A model generated the notes under the pieces. The model made no database searches. It was not told where the DNA came from and worked only from the letters and a program-made list of their open reading frames with translations. Positions 26,619 to 34,546 of a stretch of DNA of 62,363 nucleotides are shown here, in pieces. Position 1 is the first letter of the stretch; every line of letters begins with the position of its first letter. The stretch comes from an uncultured Prevotella sp. (GTDB taxonomy: Bacteria > Bacteroidota > Bacteroidia > Bacteroidales > Bacteroidaceae). Made by a program: the position numbers and the translations under genes. The DNA is taken from NCBI GenBank assembly GCA_946548065.1, contig CAMNPM010000008.1, forward strand, positions 1 through 62,363, in the 5' to 3' direction.

Positions 26619-28106
26619 ATGCGTATCCGACTGTTAGTACTACTATTGGCAACTACCCTTGGACTTCGATCCCAAAATCTGTTTATCCTGGGTGGCGAGC
26701 TGAGCAATTCGGCTGTAACCTCGGTTGAAGACATCGACGAGGTGATGCCCCGTATGAAAGCCTTGGGACTGAACACAGTTTTGGTGCCTGCCTACTGGGA
26801 GTTTCTGGAACCAGAGGAGGGACAATTCGACTACACCCTTATCGACCGCACCGTGCTACGCGCCAGAGAGAACGGGCTGAAGGTGGTGTTCCTGTGGTTC
26901 GGAGCCTGGAAGAACTCCATGTCGTGCTACGCCCCGCTGTGGTTTAAGAAAGACACCAGGCGATTCCCTCGCGCCAAGACCAAGAAGGGCAAGACGCTGG
27001 AGATAGCCTCCTGCTTTTCTGAAGAGGTGTTCAAGGCCGACAACAGTGCCTTTGGAGCCTTGATGCAACACCTGAGCCAGACGGCCGCCGATGTGGTGAC
27101 CATGATTCAGGTGGAGAACGAGATAGGTATGCTGGAGTCGGCTCGTGACCACTCACCACTGGCCAATAAGGCATACGATGAGCCTATACCCAGAACGCTT
27201 TATAAGACCCTGAACATCAGCAAACCCACCACCTGGCGGCAGTTGTTTGGAGACGACCCTTATGGCGAGGAGAAGTTCATGGCCTACCACTATGCCAAGT
27301 ACGTAGGCAGACTGTGCGAGACTGCACGCCGCTATACCCAAATGCCGCTCTATGTCAATGCCGCCATGAACAGTCGCAACCGTCAGCCTGGCCAATACCC
27401 CTCAGCAGGTCCGCTGGCACATCTGACAGACTTCTGGAAAGCGGGAGCACCACAACTGCTGTGCCTGGCACCTGACATCTACGATGCTGGGTTCAAGAGC
27501 TGGGCAGACCGCTATGCCCTGCCTGATAATCCGCTCTTTATCCCCGAGTGCCATTGCACAGAGAACAGCGGAGCCCGCGCCATGTATGTCTTTGGCGAGC
27601 ACCATGCCCTGGGGTTCTCGCCTTTCGCCATTGACAAAGCCCCCGCCAAGGCAACAGAAAACCTCGCCAAGGCCTACAACCTGCTCAAGCAAATCGTAAA
27701 TAGTAAATTGTCAAATAGTACATTGTCCTGGGGCTTACTGTTTGACCAGCAGGACAAGGAACGTATCATCCGCGACGAGGACATGAGCATCACCTGTCGC
27801 CACTACTCCACCCTTCCCTGGTCTCCACAGGCCACTGATGGCTCCGAATGGCCCGAAGGTGGTGCCATGCTGGTAAAACTGGACAAGCATGAGTATCTGC
27901 TGGCAGGCACTGGCGTAGTGGTGAGGTTTGGGTCAGAGACGGTTCAAGTAGGCATTGGCTCTATAGACGAGGTAAGCATTGATGAGGAAGGACAGACGCA
28001 CTACCTGCGCCGCAACAACGGAGACGAGAACCACCAAGGCCGCCACGCCCAAATAGCCTGCGGCGACTGGAAAATACTTCATATCAAATTATACACATAC
28101 AAATGA
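26619..28106 (+). CDS. GH35-like beta-galactosidase (clan GH-A)
   Basis: 495 residues with a signal peptide (MRIRLLVLLLATTLGLRSQ). A TIM-barrel of GH35/DUF5597 type: GLNTVLVPAYWEFLEPEEGQ near residue 50, the acid/base Glu168 in MIQVENEIGML, and the candidate nucleophile Glu310 in LFIPECHC. A small C-terminal beta domain follows. Such enzymes release beta-linked galactose from the non-reducing end; a retaining mechanism is expected. First gene of the plus-strand enzyme operon; its stop overlaps the GH97 start (ATGA). An AT-rich repeat encodes IVNSKLSNSTLSW at residues ~358-370. Confidence 0.85.
   Translation: MRIRLLVLLLATTLGLRSQNLFILGGELSNSAVTSVEDIDEVMPRMKALGLNTVLVPAYWEFLEPEEGQFDYTLIDRTVLRARENGLKVVFLWFGAWKNSMSCYAPLWFKKDTRRFPRAKTKKGKTLEIASCFSEEVFKADNSAFGALMQHLSQTAADVVTMIQVENEIGMLESARDHSPLANKAYDEPIPRTLYKTLNISKPTTWRQLFGDDPYGEEKFMAYHYAKYVGRLCETARRYTQMPLYVNAAMNSRNRQPGQYPSAGPLAHLTDFWKAGAPQLLCLAPDIYDAGFKSWADRYALPDNPLFIPECHCTENSGARAMYVFGEHHALGFSPFAIDKAPAKATENLAKAYNLLKQIVNSKLSNSTLSWGLLFDQQDKERIIRDEDMSITCRHYSTLPWSPQATDGSEWPEGGAMLVKLDKHEYLLAGTGVVVRFGSETVQVGIGSIDEVSIDEEGQTHYLRRNNGDENHQGRHAQIACGDWKILHIKLYTYK
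27693..27728 (+). repeat. GTAAATTGT-type repeat embedded in the GH35-like gene
   Basis: CGTAAATAGTAAATTGTC is followed by a second near copy AAATAGTACATTGTCC. It is AT-rich within GC-richer coding DNA and encodes the polar segment NSKLSNSTLS. Confidence 0.4.
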
Positions 28107-30079
28107 GACGTTGTTTATTGTCATTGCTGACAGGAATCATCGCCCTGACGGCACAAGCAAAGGAGACTACCATCGCATCGCCCGACGGAAAGTTGGTAGT
28201 GACCGTTAGTGACCAGTCGGGCAAAGTGTTCTACCAAGTGAGTTATAATGGGCAGCAAGTGCTGATGCCATCTGCCTTGGGACTGCATGCAGACATTGGC
28301 GACTTCACGAAAGAACTCACATTCAAGGAGGTAAAGGAGAACGAGATAGAGCGCCAATACAATATGTCACGCACCAAAGCGTCTTCCTCGCATTATGTAG
28401 CTCGGCAGGCAGACATTACCTATACCAATGCTAAGGGACTACCTCTGACGATTACCTTTTGTGTGTCGAACAACGACATCGCCTTCCGTTATGGGCTGCA
28501 ACCCCAGGAGGACGGCAGCCGACTATCAGTCATCGTTTATGGTGAAGCCACGGCTTTCAACCTTCCAGCCAGCACCACAACATTTCTCACCCCGCAGAGT
28601 CTGCCTATGGCAGGCTGGCAACGCACGAAACCCTCATACGAGGAGGACTACAAGGCCGACGCGCCCTTGACAGACCGCTCTGCCTTTGGCGAGGGATACA
28701 CCTTCCCCTGTCTTTTCAAAATACCCACAACTCCCGATTCTAACCTATGGGTGCTTGTCAGCGAGACGGGAGTTGGCTCCAACTACGTAGCGTCTCACCT
28801 CAGCGACTACCAGACCGGGCAGGGCTTTACCGTCGCCTTCCCCAACAAGGGCGAGATGCAAGGCATGGGGTCGGCATGGGCAGGAATGTCGCTGCCAGCT
28901 GAGACCCCGTGGCGCACCCTCACGATAGGTAATTCGCTGAAGCCCATCGTTGAGACCACCATCATGTATGATGTGGTGGAGCCGCTCTACGAACCCAGCC
29001 AGGAGTACAAGCCTGGACGCTACACGTGGTCATGGCTGCTGTGGCAAGACGAGTCTATTAACTACGACGACCAGATAAAGATGATAGACCTCTCAGCAGC
29101 GATGGGCTTCGAATATGTGCTGGTGGACAACTGGTGGGACACCCGCATTGGTCGCGACCGCATCCCTCAGTTAGTCAGCTACGCCAAGCAGAAAGGTGTC
29201 AAACTGCTGCTGTGGTACAACTCCAACGGCTATGTCAACGATGCTCCTCAGACCCCGCGCAACTGCATGAACACCGCACTGGCTCGCAACCGCGAGATGG
29301 CCTGGCTACAGCAGCTGGGCATTGTCGGCATCAAGGTCGACTTCTTCGGTAGCGACAAGCAGGAGACGATGAAACTCTACGAAGACATTCTGGCCGATGC
29401 CAACCGCTATGGGCTGCAGGTGGTGTTCCACGGATGTACCATCCCACGAGGCTGGGAGCGTATGTACCCCAACTATGTGTCGTCTGAAGCCGTGCTGGCC
29501 TCAGAGAACATCATGTTTACCGAACAGCATGCAAAGAGCGAGGGCTTCGAGCTGACCATGCATCCCTTTGCCCGCAATGCCGTGGGGGCTATCGACTGGG
29601 GCGGCATCATTATGAACCACCATATCAGCCGCGACAACAAGAGCCGCCATCCCCGCTATACGACAGACATCTTCGAACTGGCTACGGGCATCGTGCTGCA
29701 GACCAGCGTCAACTGCGTCGCCATGTATCCCAACAATCTGACGGAGCTGCCACAGTTTGAGCTCGACTTCCTGCGCCAGCTGCCTACCACGTGGGACGAG
29801 GTTCAGTTCCTTGACGGCTACCCTACCCAGTATGTCGTGCTGGCCCGCAGGACTGCGGACCGCTGGTATGTAGCAGGCCTCAATGGCACCACAAAGCCCA
29901 AGACGCTGACCCTCCAGCTGCCTATGTTTGCAGGAAAGACGGTGGAGTATTATTATGACGAACCGCAGAAGAAAGGCAATGCCCGACCTGCCCTGAAGAC
30001 CCTTAAAGTGGGCAAGGACGGCAAGGCCAAGGTGACCATGCAGCCCCTGGGCGGCCTCATCATTACCTATAAGGAATAG
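28103..30079 (+). CDS. GH97 glycoside hydrolase, retaining alpha-galactosidase type
   Basis: 658 residues with a signal peptide (MRRCLLSLLTGIIALTAQA). The N-terminal super-sandwich, TIM-barrel and C-terminal sandwich of GH97 are all represented. In the barrel, Asp413 in GIKVDFFGSDKQ occupies the nucleophile position of the retaining subgroup (as in the Bacteroides alpha-galactosidase BT1871), whereas the inverting SusB-type alpha-glucosidases lack this aspartate. Glu462 in YVSSEAVLASEN is a candidate acid/base. A calcium-dependent active site is typical of the family. It overlaps the GH35-like gene by four bases, suggesting joint removal of alpha- and beta-galactose. Confidence 0.93.
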   Translation: MRRCLLSLLTGIIALTAQAKETTIASPDGKLVVTVSDQSGKVFYQVSYNGQQVLMPSALGLHADIGDFTKELTFKEVKENEIERQYNMSRTKASSSHYVARQADITYTNAKGLPLTITFCVSNNDIAFRYGLQPQEDGSRLSVIVYGEATAFNLPASTTTFLTPQSLPMAGWQRTKPSYEEDYKADAPLTDRSAFGEGYTFPCLFKIPTTPDSNLWVLVSETGVGSNYVASHLSDYQTGQGFTVAFPNKGEMQGMGSAWAGMSLPAETPWRTLTIGNSLKPIVETTIMYDVVEPLYEPSQEYKPGRYTWSWLLWQDESINYDDQIKMIDLSAAMGFEYVLVDNWWDTRIGRDRIPQLVSYAKQKGVKLLLWYNSNGYVNDAPQTPRNCMNTALARNREMAWLQQLGIVGIKVDFFGSDKQETMKLYEDILADANRYGLQVVFHGCTIPRGWERMYPNYVSSEAVLASENIMFTEQHAKSEGFELTMHPFARNAVGAIDWGGIIMNHHISRDNKSRHPRYTTDIFELATGIVLQTSVNCVAMYPNNLTELPQFELDFLRQLPTTWDEVQFLDGYPTQYVVLARRTADRWYVAGLNGTTKPKTLTLQLPMFAGKTVEYYYDEPQKKGNARPALKTLKVGKDGKAKVTMQPLGGLIITYKE

Positions 30080-30133
30080 AATGCTGCCACTGCTTATCAT
30101 TCATCAGGCAGCTGACAACCTAACCCCTCTGTT

Positions 30134-30179
30134 TTCCGCCTCATATATAGAATAATGTATAACTATATATGAGGCGGAA
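30134..30179. repeat. Hairpin element, copy A (left of the ATPase gene)
   Basis: TTCCGCCTCATATATAG (30134-30150) pairs perfectly with 30163-30179 across a 12-base AATAATGTATAA loop. A closely related copy lies at 31641-31685 on the other side of the ATPase gene in direct orientation. It could also act as a terminator after GH97. Confidence 0.75.
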
Positions 30180-30237
30180 GTTATTTTCGCCCAAAACCAG
30201 AGAAATCTTTTTTTATCCCCTGAGAAGTTCTATCTAC

Positions 30238-30365
30238 AACTTGTAGACATGTGTCCATAACTTGTAGACATGTGTCTACAAGTTGGAAACATACGTCCAC
30301 AAGTTGGAAACATAAAATCCCACGCCAGGAAAGAAAATATTCCCAGCCTGGAAATAAATTATTCC
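30238..30365. repeat. Six-unit 21/22-bp tandem array with internal dyad symmetry
   Basis: Four 21-bp units (30238-30258, 30259-30279, 30280-30300, 30301-30321) and two 22-bp units (30322-30343, 30344-30365) follow one another without gaps. Cores change from AACTTGTAGACATGTGTC to AAGTTGGAAACAT to CAGCCTGGAAATAAATTATT. Bases 30259-30284 form a near-perfect palindrome with 12-bp arms. The last units resemble the 22-bp repeat inside the GH106-like gene. There are no spacers, so this is not a CRISPR array. Confidence 0.75.
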
Positions 30366-30367
30366 AA

Positions 30368-31513
30368 CTACAGACCTCTCAGTGCGCTTTCCTTCTCAAG
30401 CCAAAGCTGGAAGAAATGGTCATAGACGAAGTATTCACCGTCTTCTTGAGTGATGAAATCCTTTTCCAACAATCCCTTGACAGCTGACACGACGCTGCTG
30501 GCAGAAGGCAAACGGTACTTGTGCACAAACTTGCCACCAGAGATGTTCTTGACACGATGCTCTGCAGCTATAGCCAATAAGACATTGCGCTGCTTTTCTG
30601 GCATCTGCCGCAAAAGAGTCGCATAAGCTTCCGACGACATTTGGAGATAGGTGGAAACGGCCTCGTCTATCATGGCAACAGTACATGTGCCATTAGCAGG
30701 TGTACGCATATACAGCAGATTCATAATACGCTGTATATTGGCTGTTACGCCATAGAACCGATGATATACCTGCTCCACCACATCACGGGTGATTCGCCTG
30801 TTACCGGAAATGGCAAACTGAGGTTCAGCAAACGCCCAATAGTGTTCCAAAGGGATTGGATGAAGACTCATGGGGACGACTGACTGGTAGAAAGGACGAG
30901 CTGGCGAGAGGAACATCTCGCTCATCAGATGACGTTGCGAACCAGCAAAGATGAAATTGGCATTCGTGCACTTCTGAATTTGTGTCCTCAGCGCAGCTTC
31001 AACATTCTTATTATCGTGATAATAAACAATCTGCTGAAACTCATCGATAGCTACCAGACAATGTCTGTCTGCAGCAGACAGATAGCTGAAAATCTCATCT
31101 AATGTGGTTTGCGGAGGTACCATAGCCCCTACCCCCAGTCCCCAGACGGGATTACCGTTGATGTCGAAGGATATATCAGAGCGGATAGACGACAGCACGT
31201 TCAGGAATCCTTCCCAAACCTTGCGCCCTTTGGGTTTAAGAGCCTCAAGGATTGACTTACCGAAGATGTAGACAAAGTCGCGAAAAGAGTCGGTAGCATA
31301 TATATCAATGACAAAGGTATAGTATTTATCTTTGATAGCCGCTTGTTCGAAACAATGCTTGATAAGGTCGGTTTTCCCCAAGCGCCGTGGCGACATGAGG
31401 GCCATATTATTACCATTGGTGAGGAAATCCACCAACATCCTTGTCTCTTCAACTCTGTCACAGAAATACTCTGGACCTGCGTAACCATTAGTAACAAACG
31501 GGTTTCCTGTCAT
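30368..31513 (-). CDS. AAA-type ATP-binding protein (COG1672-like ATPase)
   Basis: 381 residues. Walker A is degenerate but recognisable in MSPRRLGKTDLI (about residue 40), Walker B in HCLVAIDEFQQIV (about residue 157), and a sensor-like segment in FIFAGSQRHLM. The C-terminus looks like a winged helix (KYRLPSASSVVSAVKGLLEKDFI). Such stand-alone ATPases are common in Bacteroidota and of unknown function. The gene lies against the direction of the polysaccharide operon, looks AT-richer than its neighbours, and is flanked by the hairpin copies at 30134-30179 and 31641-31685, which suggests it was inserted. Confidence 0.88.
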   Translation of the reverse strand: MTGNPFVTNGYAGPEYFCDRVEETRMLVDFLTNGNNMALMSPRRLGKTDLIKHCFEQAAIKDKYYTFVIDIYATDSFRDFVYIFGKSILEALKPKGRKVWEGFLNVLSSIRSDISFDINGNPVWGLGVGAMVPPQTTLDEIFSYLSAADRHCLVAIDEFQQIVYYHDNKNVEAALRTQIQKCTNANFIFAGSQRHLMSEMFLSPARPFYQSVVPMSLHPIPLEHYWAFAEPQFAISGNRRITRDVVEQVYHRFYGVTANIQRIMNLLYMRTPANGTCTVAMIDEAVSTYLQMSSEAYATLLRQMPEKQRNVLLAIAAEHRVKNISGGKFVHKYRLPSASSVVSAVKGLLEKDFITQEDGEYFVYDHFFQLWLEKESALRGL

Positions 31514-31535
31514 CTCTTCACTGTATTGTCCGCTG

Positions 31536-31569
31536 CAAAGATAGGCATAATTTTGGAATTATCAAAAAA
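31536..31569 (-). promoter_or_regulatory. Promoter of the ATPase gene
   Basis: On the minus strand, TTTTTTG (31569-31563) stands 19 bases before TATCTTTG (31543-31536). The start codon is at 31513. Confidence 0.7.
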
Positions 31570-31588
31570 TGATAATCAAAAAATGATA
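31561..31588. repeat. 14-bp tandem duplication over the ATPase -33 element
   Basis: ATCAAAAAATGATA occurs twice head to tail (31561-31574 and 31575-31588). The first copy contains the -33 TTTTTTG of the minus-strand promoter. Each unit is a partial dyad (ATCA...TGAT), so it may be an operator. Confidence 0.55.
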
Positions 31589-31640
31589 ATTATTTTATGG
31601 CAGCAGGGTTTGGCAGTAATGGCGACATTTTTTTTATATC

Positions 31641-31685
31641 TCCGTCTTATTATATAGAATAATGTATAGCTATATATGAGACGGA
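31641..31685. repeat. Hairpin element, copy B (overlaps the GH2 start codon)
   Basis: TCCGTCTTATTATATAG (31641-31657) pairs with CTATATATGAGACGGA (31670-31685), with one bulge and one G-T pair, across a 12-base loop nearly identical to copy A. Compared with copy A, a C-to-T change in one arm is matched by G-to-A in the other. The GH2 start codon (31676-31678) lies in the right arm, so the folded RNA would hide it. Confidence 0.7.
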
Positions 31686-34546
31686 CTTTTCTTTTGGCAT
31701 TGCTGGGGCTGATGGCTCTGGCGGTGCAGGCACAGACGGCTGTGGAGACGCAGCGGCAGTATCTGAGTGGTCATGGCTGTGACGACATGGTGCAGTGGGA
31801 CTTCCAGTGCAGTGACGGACGTAATAGTGGTCAGTGGACCAAGATTGGCGTACCCTCGTGCTGGGAGCTGCAGGGCTTCGGCACCTACCAGTACGGCATG
31901 CGCTTCTACGGCAAGGCCACACCAGAGGGTATTGCTGACGAGAAGGGACTGTATAAGCATGAGTTCACCTTGCCCCAAGAATGGCAGGGCAGACAGATTC
32001 TGTTGGTCTTCGAGGCAGCCTTTACGGAGATTCGCGTACAGATCAACGGGCGCAAGGCAGGCAATGGCACCTATCAGGGCGGCTTTACCCGCCATACGAT
32101 GGATGTGTCAGACCGCGTGTTCTTTGGCAAGAAGAAAAACCGCCTGGAGGTGGAGTGCCTCAAGGAAAGCACAGTGCCGCAGGTGAACCTGGCCGAGCGT
32201 CGCGCTGACTATTGGAACTTCGGAGGCATCTGGCGCCCTGTGTTTGTCATCAGCAAGCCTGCACAGAACATCAGCCGTGTGGCCATCAATGCCAAGCACG
32301 ACGGAAGGTTCATGGCCGATGTCTTCCTGAATCGCGCCCTACCCGGCAGTTCAGTAAGCGTTCATATCATGGATGCAAACGGGACGAAGGTGGCGCAAAG
32401 CCCTGCCTATACCATCAGCAGCGACGGCGCGAAGGTGGATTTTACGGCCAAGGGCATCAAGGCCTGGAATGCCGAGCAGCCTCATCTCTATACCGCTGTC
32501 TTTACCCTGAAGAATGCCGAGGGCAAGACGCTGCACATAGAACGTCAGCGTTTCGGCTTCCGCACCATCGAGTATCGACATAGCTATCCTGCATCAGCAG
32601 CCAGCAGGAAGGAGACAGGCAATCACGTCTACGGCTGCAAGGAGGACGGTCTGTTTATTAACGGACAGAAGGTCATCGTGAAGGGTGCCAACCGCCACTC
32701 GTTCCGTCCTGAAACGGGTCGCACCCTGTCGAAGCAGAAGAATATCGAGGATGTGCTGCTGATCAAGAGCATGAACATGAATGCCGTGCGACTGAGCCAC
32801 TACCCTGCAGACCCGGAGTTCCTGGATGCCTGCGACTCGTTGGGTCTCTACGTGGAGTGCGAACAGCCGGGCTGGCACTGGGCACACAACACCATCATCG
32901 GAAGTCAGATTGTGGAGGAGATGGTGACGCGCGATGTCAACCATCCCAGCATCATCTTCTGGAGCAACGGCAATGAGGGCGGCTTCAACTACGAACTGGA
33001 ACCCGTCTTTAGCAAGTTCGACCCGCAGCAGCGCGTGGTGCTCTACCCCTGGGCCAACCGCAACGGCTTCGAGACAAAGCACTATCGTTCGTGGGGCGAG
33101 ACGTCAGAGTATATGCGCCAGAAGGAAATCTTCATGCCCACGGAGTTCCTGCACGGCCTGTACGACGGTGGTCACGGTGCCGGTCTTAAGGACTACTGGA
33201 AGCTGATGATGTCCAATCCCCGCTGTGCCGGTGGCTTCCTGTGGGACTTGATGGATCAGGGCGTGGTGCGCACGGATATGAACAACATCGTGGATTGCAT
33301 GGGTAACTTTGGTGCCGACGGCATCGTAGGGCCGCACATGGAGAAGGAAGGCTCGTACTACACCATCCGCGAGGTGTGGAGCCCCATCCAACTGACGCTG
33401 ACCGACAGCGGCATCTGCCTCGACAACCGCTACGACTTCACCAACCTGAAGGACTGCAAGCTGGGCTACCGATGGATAGACATGCCCCACTACGGCGGAA
33501 CGGAAGAGAAGCCCGTGGCCGAAGGGACCATCGCATTGCCATCGACAGAGCCGGGCCAGAGCACCACCCTGCCGATGCCCAAAGGCAATGGTGCACTGCT
33601 CGAACTGACCGCCACCGACCCGCACGGCCAGCAGGTGATGACGTGGCGACACCTGCGGAAAAACCAATTCCCTTCGGACTTCATTCTGGGCGGAACGGCG
33701 ATGGCCAAGACGGAGACCGACCAGGCGCTCACGGTGACCGTGGGCACCACTTCCTACGCTTTCTCAAAGAAAGACGGACGGCTCATCGGCGTCAAGACGG
33801 CCAACCACAGCTACAGCCTGGGCAACGGCCCGCGATTCGTGGCCGCCAAGCGCGCCGACCGCTCGCAGGACGGGTTCTACAACCACGACGACAAGGAGGC
33901 TTTCCAGAAGAAGACGCAATACACCGAATACCTGGACCAAGGGGCCTTTAGCGGTTTCGAGCTGGCAGACGGCGGCCAACTCACAGTGCGCTACCGCCAC
34001 GGCAGTCTGCAGACCGTCTGCTGGCACTTCTTCAGCGACGGCAGCGTGTGGCTCTCGGCCGATGTGCACTTCAACGGCGTTGTAGACCTGATGGGCATCT
34101 GCTTCGACTATCCTGAGGAGAAGGTCAGCCACAAGCGGTGGGTGGGCCGCGGCCCTTACCGCGTGTGGCAGAACCGCATGGAGGGCCCGCAGTATGGCTA
34201 CTACGAGACCGACTATAACGACCCCATCCCCGGCGAGTCGTGGCAATACCCGGAGTTCAAGGGCTACTTTGCCGGGGTGGAGTGGATGCAGCTGCAGACC
34301 AGCGAGGGCGCCATCGGCATCTCACCCTCGCACGCACTCCAGCGGCCCCTCTACGTCGGCGTCTTCACCCCACGCGACGGCCGCGACCATCTGCTCTACG
34401 ACCTGCCGCAGACGGGGCTCTCGCTGCTCAGCGTCATACCCGCCGTGCGCAACAAGGTGAACACTACCGACCTGAACGGCCCTTCGGCACAGCCACATTG
34501 GGCCAAGGGCAAAATCAACTTTAGCGCCATCCTTCGCTTCGAATGA
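31676..34546 (+). CDS. GH2 family beta-galactosidase-type enzyme
   Basis: 956 residues with a signal peptide (MRRTFLLALLGLMALAVQAQ). LacZ-like domain order: sugar-binding jelly roll (VPSCWELQGFGTYQYG), Ig-like domain, TIM-barrel, a further Ig domain and a C-terminal beta-sandwich (WVGRGPYRVWQNRMEGPQYG). The acid/base is Glu434 in IIFWSNGNEGGF and the nucleophile Glu490 in MPTEFLHG. Probably periplasmic or surface-exposed. The start codon is inside a hairpin shared with the element beyond the ATPase gene. Its end overlaps the GH106-like gene by ATGA. Galactosidase, glucuronidase or related specificity cannot be separated by eye. Confidence 0.93.
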   Translation: MRRTFLLALLGLMALAVQAQTAVETQRQYLSGHGCDDMVQWDFQCSDGRNSGQWTKIGVPSCWELQGFGTYQYGMRFYGKATPEGIADEKGLYKHEFTLPQEWQGRQILLVFEAAFTEIRVQINGRKAGNGTYQGGFTRHTMDVSDRVFFGKKKNRLEVECLKESTVPQVNLAERRADYWNFGGIWRPVFVISKPAQNISRVAINAKHDGRFMADVFLNRALPGSSVSVHIMDANGTKVAQSPAYTISSDGAKVDFTAKGIKAWNAEQPHLYTAVFTLKNAEGKTLHIERQRFGFRTIEYRHSYPASAASRKETGNHVYGCKEDGLFINGQKVIVKGANRHSFRPETGRTLSKQKNIEDVLLIKSMNMNAVRLSHYPADPEFLDACDSLGLYVECEQPGWHWAHNTIIGSQIVEEMVTRDVNHPSIIFWSNGNEGGFNYELEPVFSKFDPQQRVVLYPWANRNGFETKHYRSWGETSEYMRQKEIFMPTEFLHGLYDGGHGAGLKDYWKLMMSNPRCAGGFLWDLMDQGVVRTDMNNIVDCMGNFGADGIVGPHMEKEGSYYTIREVWSPIQLTLTDSGICLDNRYDFTNLKDCKLGYRWIDMPHYGGTEEKPVAEGTIALPSTEPGQSTTLPMPKGNGALLELTATDPHGQQVMTWRHLRKNQFPSDFILGGTAMAKTETDQALTVTVGTTSYAFSKKDGRLIGVKTANHSYSLGNGPRFVAAKRADRSQDGFYNHDDKEAFQKKTQYTEYLDQGAFSGFELADGGQLTVRYRHGSLQTVCWHFFSDGSVWLSADVHFNGVVDLMGICFDYPEEKVSHKRWVGRGPYRVWQNRMEGPQYGYYETDYNDPIPGESWQYPEFKGYFAGVEWMQLQTSEGAIGISPSHALQRPLYVGVFTPRDGRDHLLYDLPQTGLSLLSVIPAVRNKVNTTDLNGPSAQPHWAKGKINFSAILRFE

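Larger units (their letters stand above)
30080..30367. other. 288-bp intergenic region rich in symmetric repeats
   Basis: No gene is seen. It contains the 17-bp hairpin element at 30134-30179 and the six-unit 21/22-bp tandem array at 30238-30365, and it ends directly at the stop codon of the ATPase gene on the other strand. A 25-codon ORF starting inside the hairpin is probably chance. Confidence 0.6.

Noticed and set aside
30169..30246. 25-codon ORF starting with ATGAGGCGG inside hairpin copy A
   Set aside because: It mirrors the start of the GH2 gene in copy B only over the hairpin; the rest has no signal-peptide character and it ends in the tandem array.
30238..30365. CRISPR array
   Set aside because: Units follow one another without spacers, drift in sequence, and there are no cas genes in the window.
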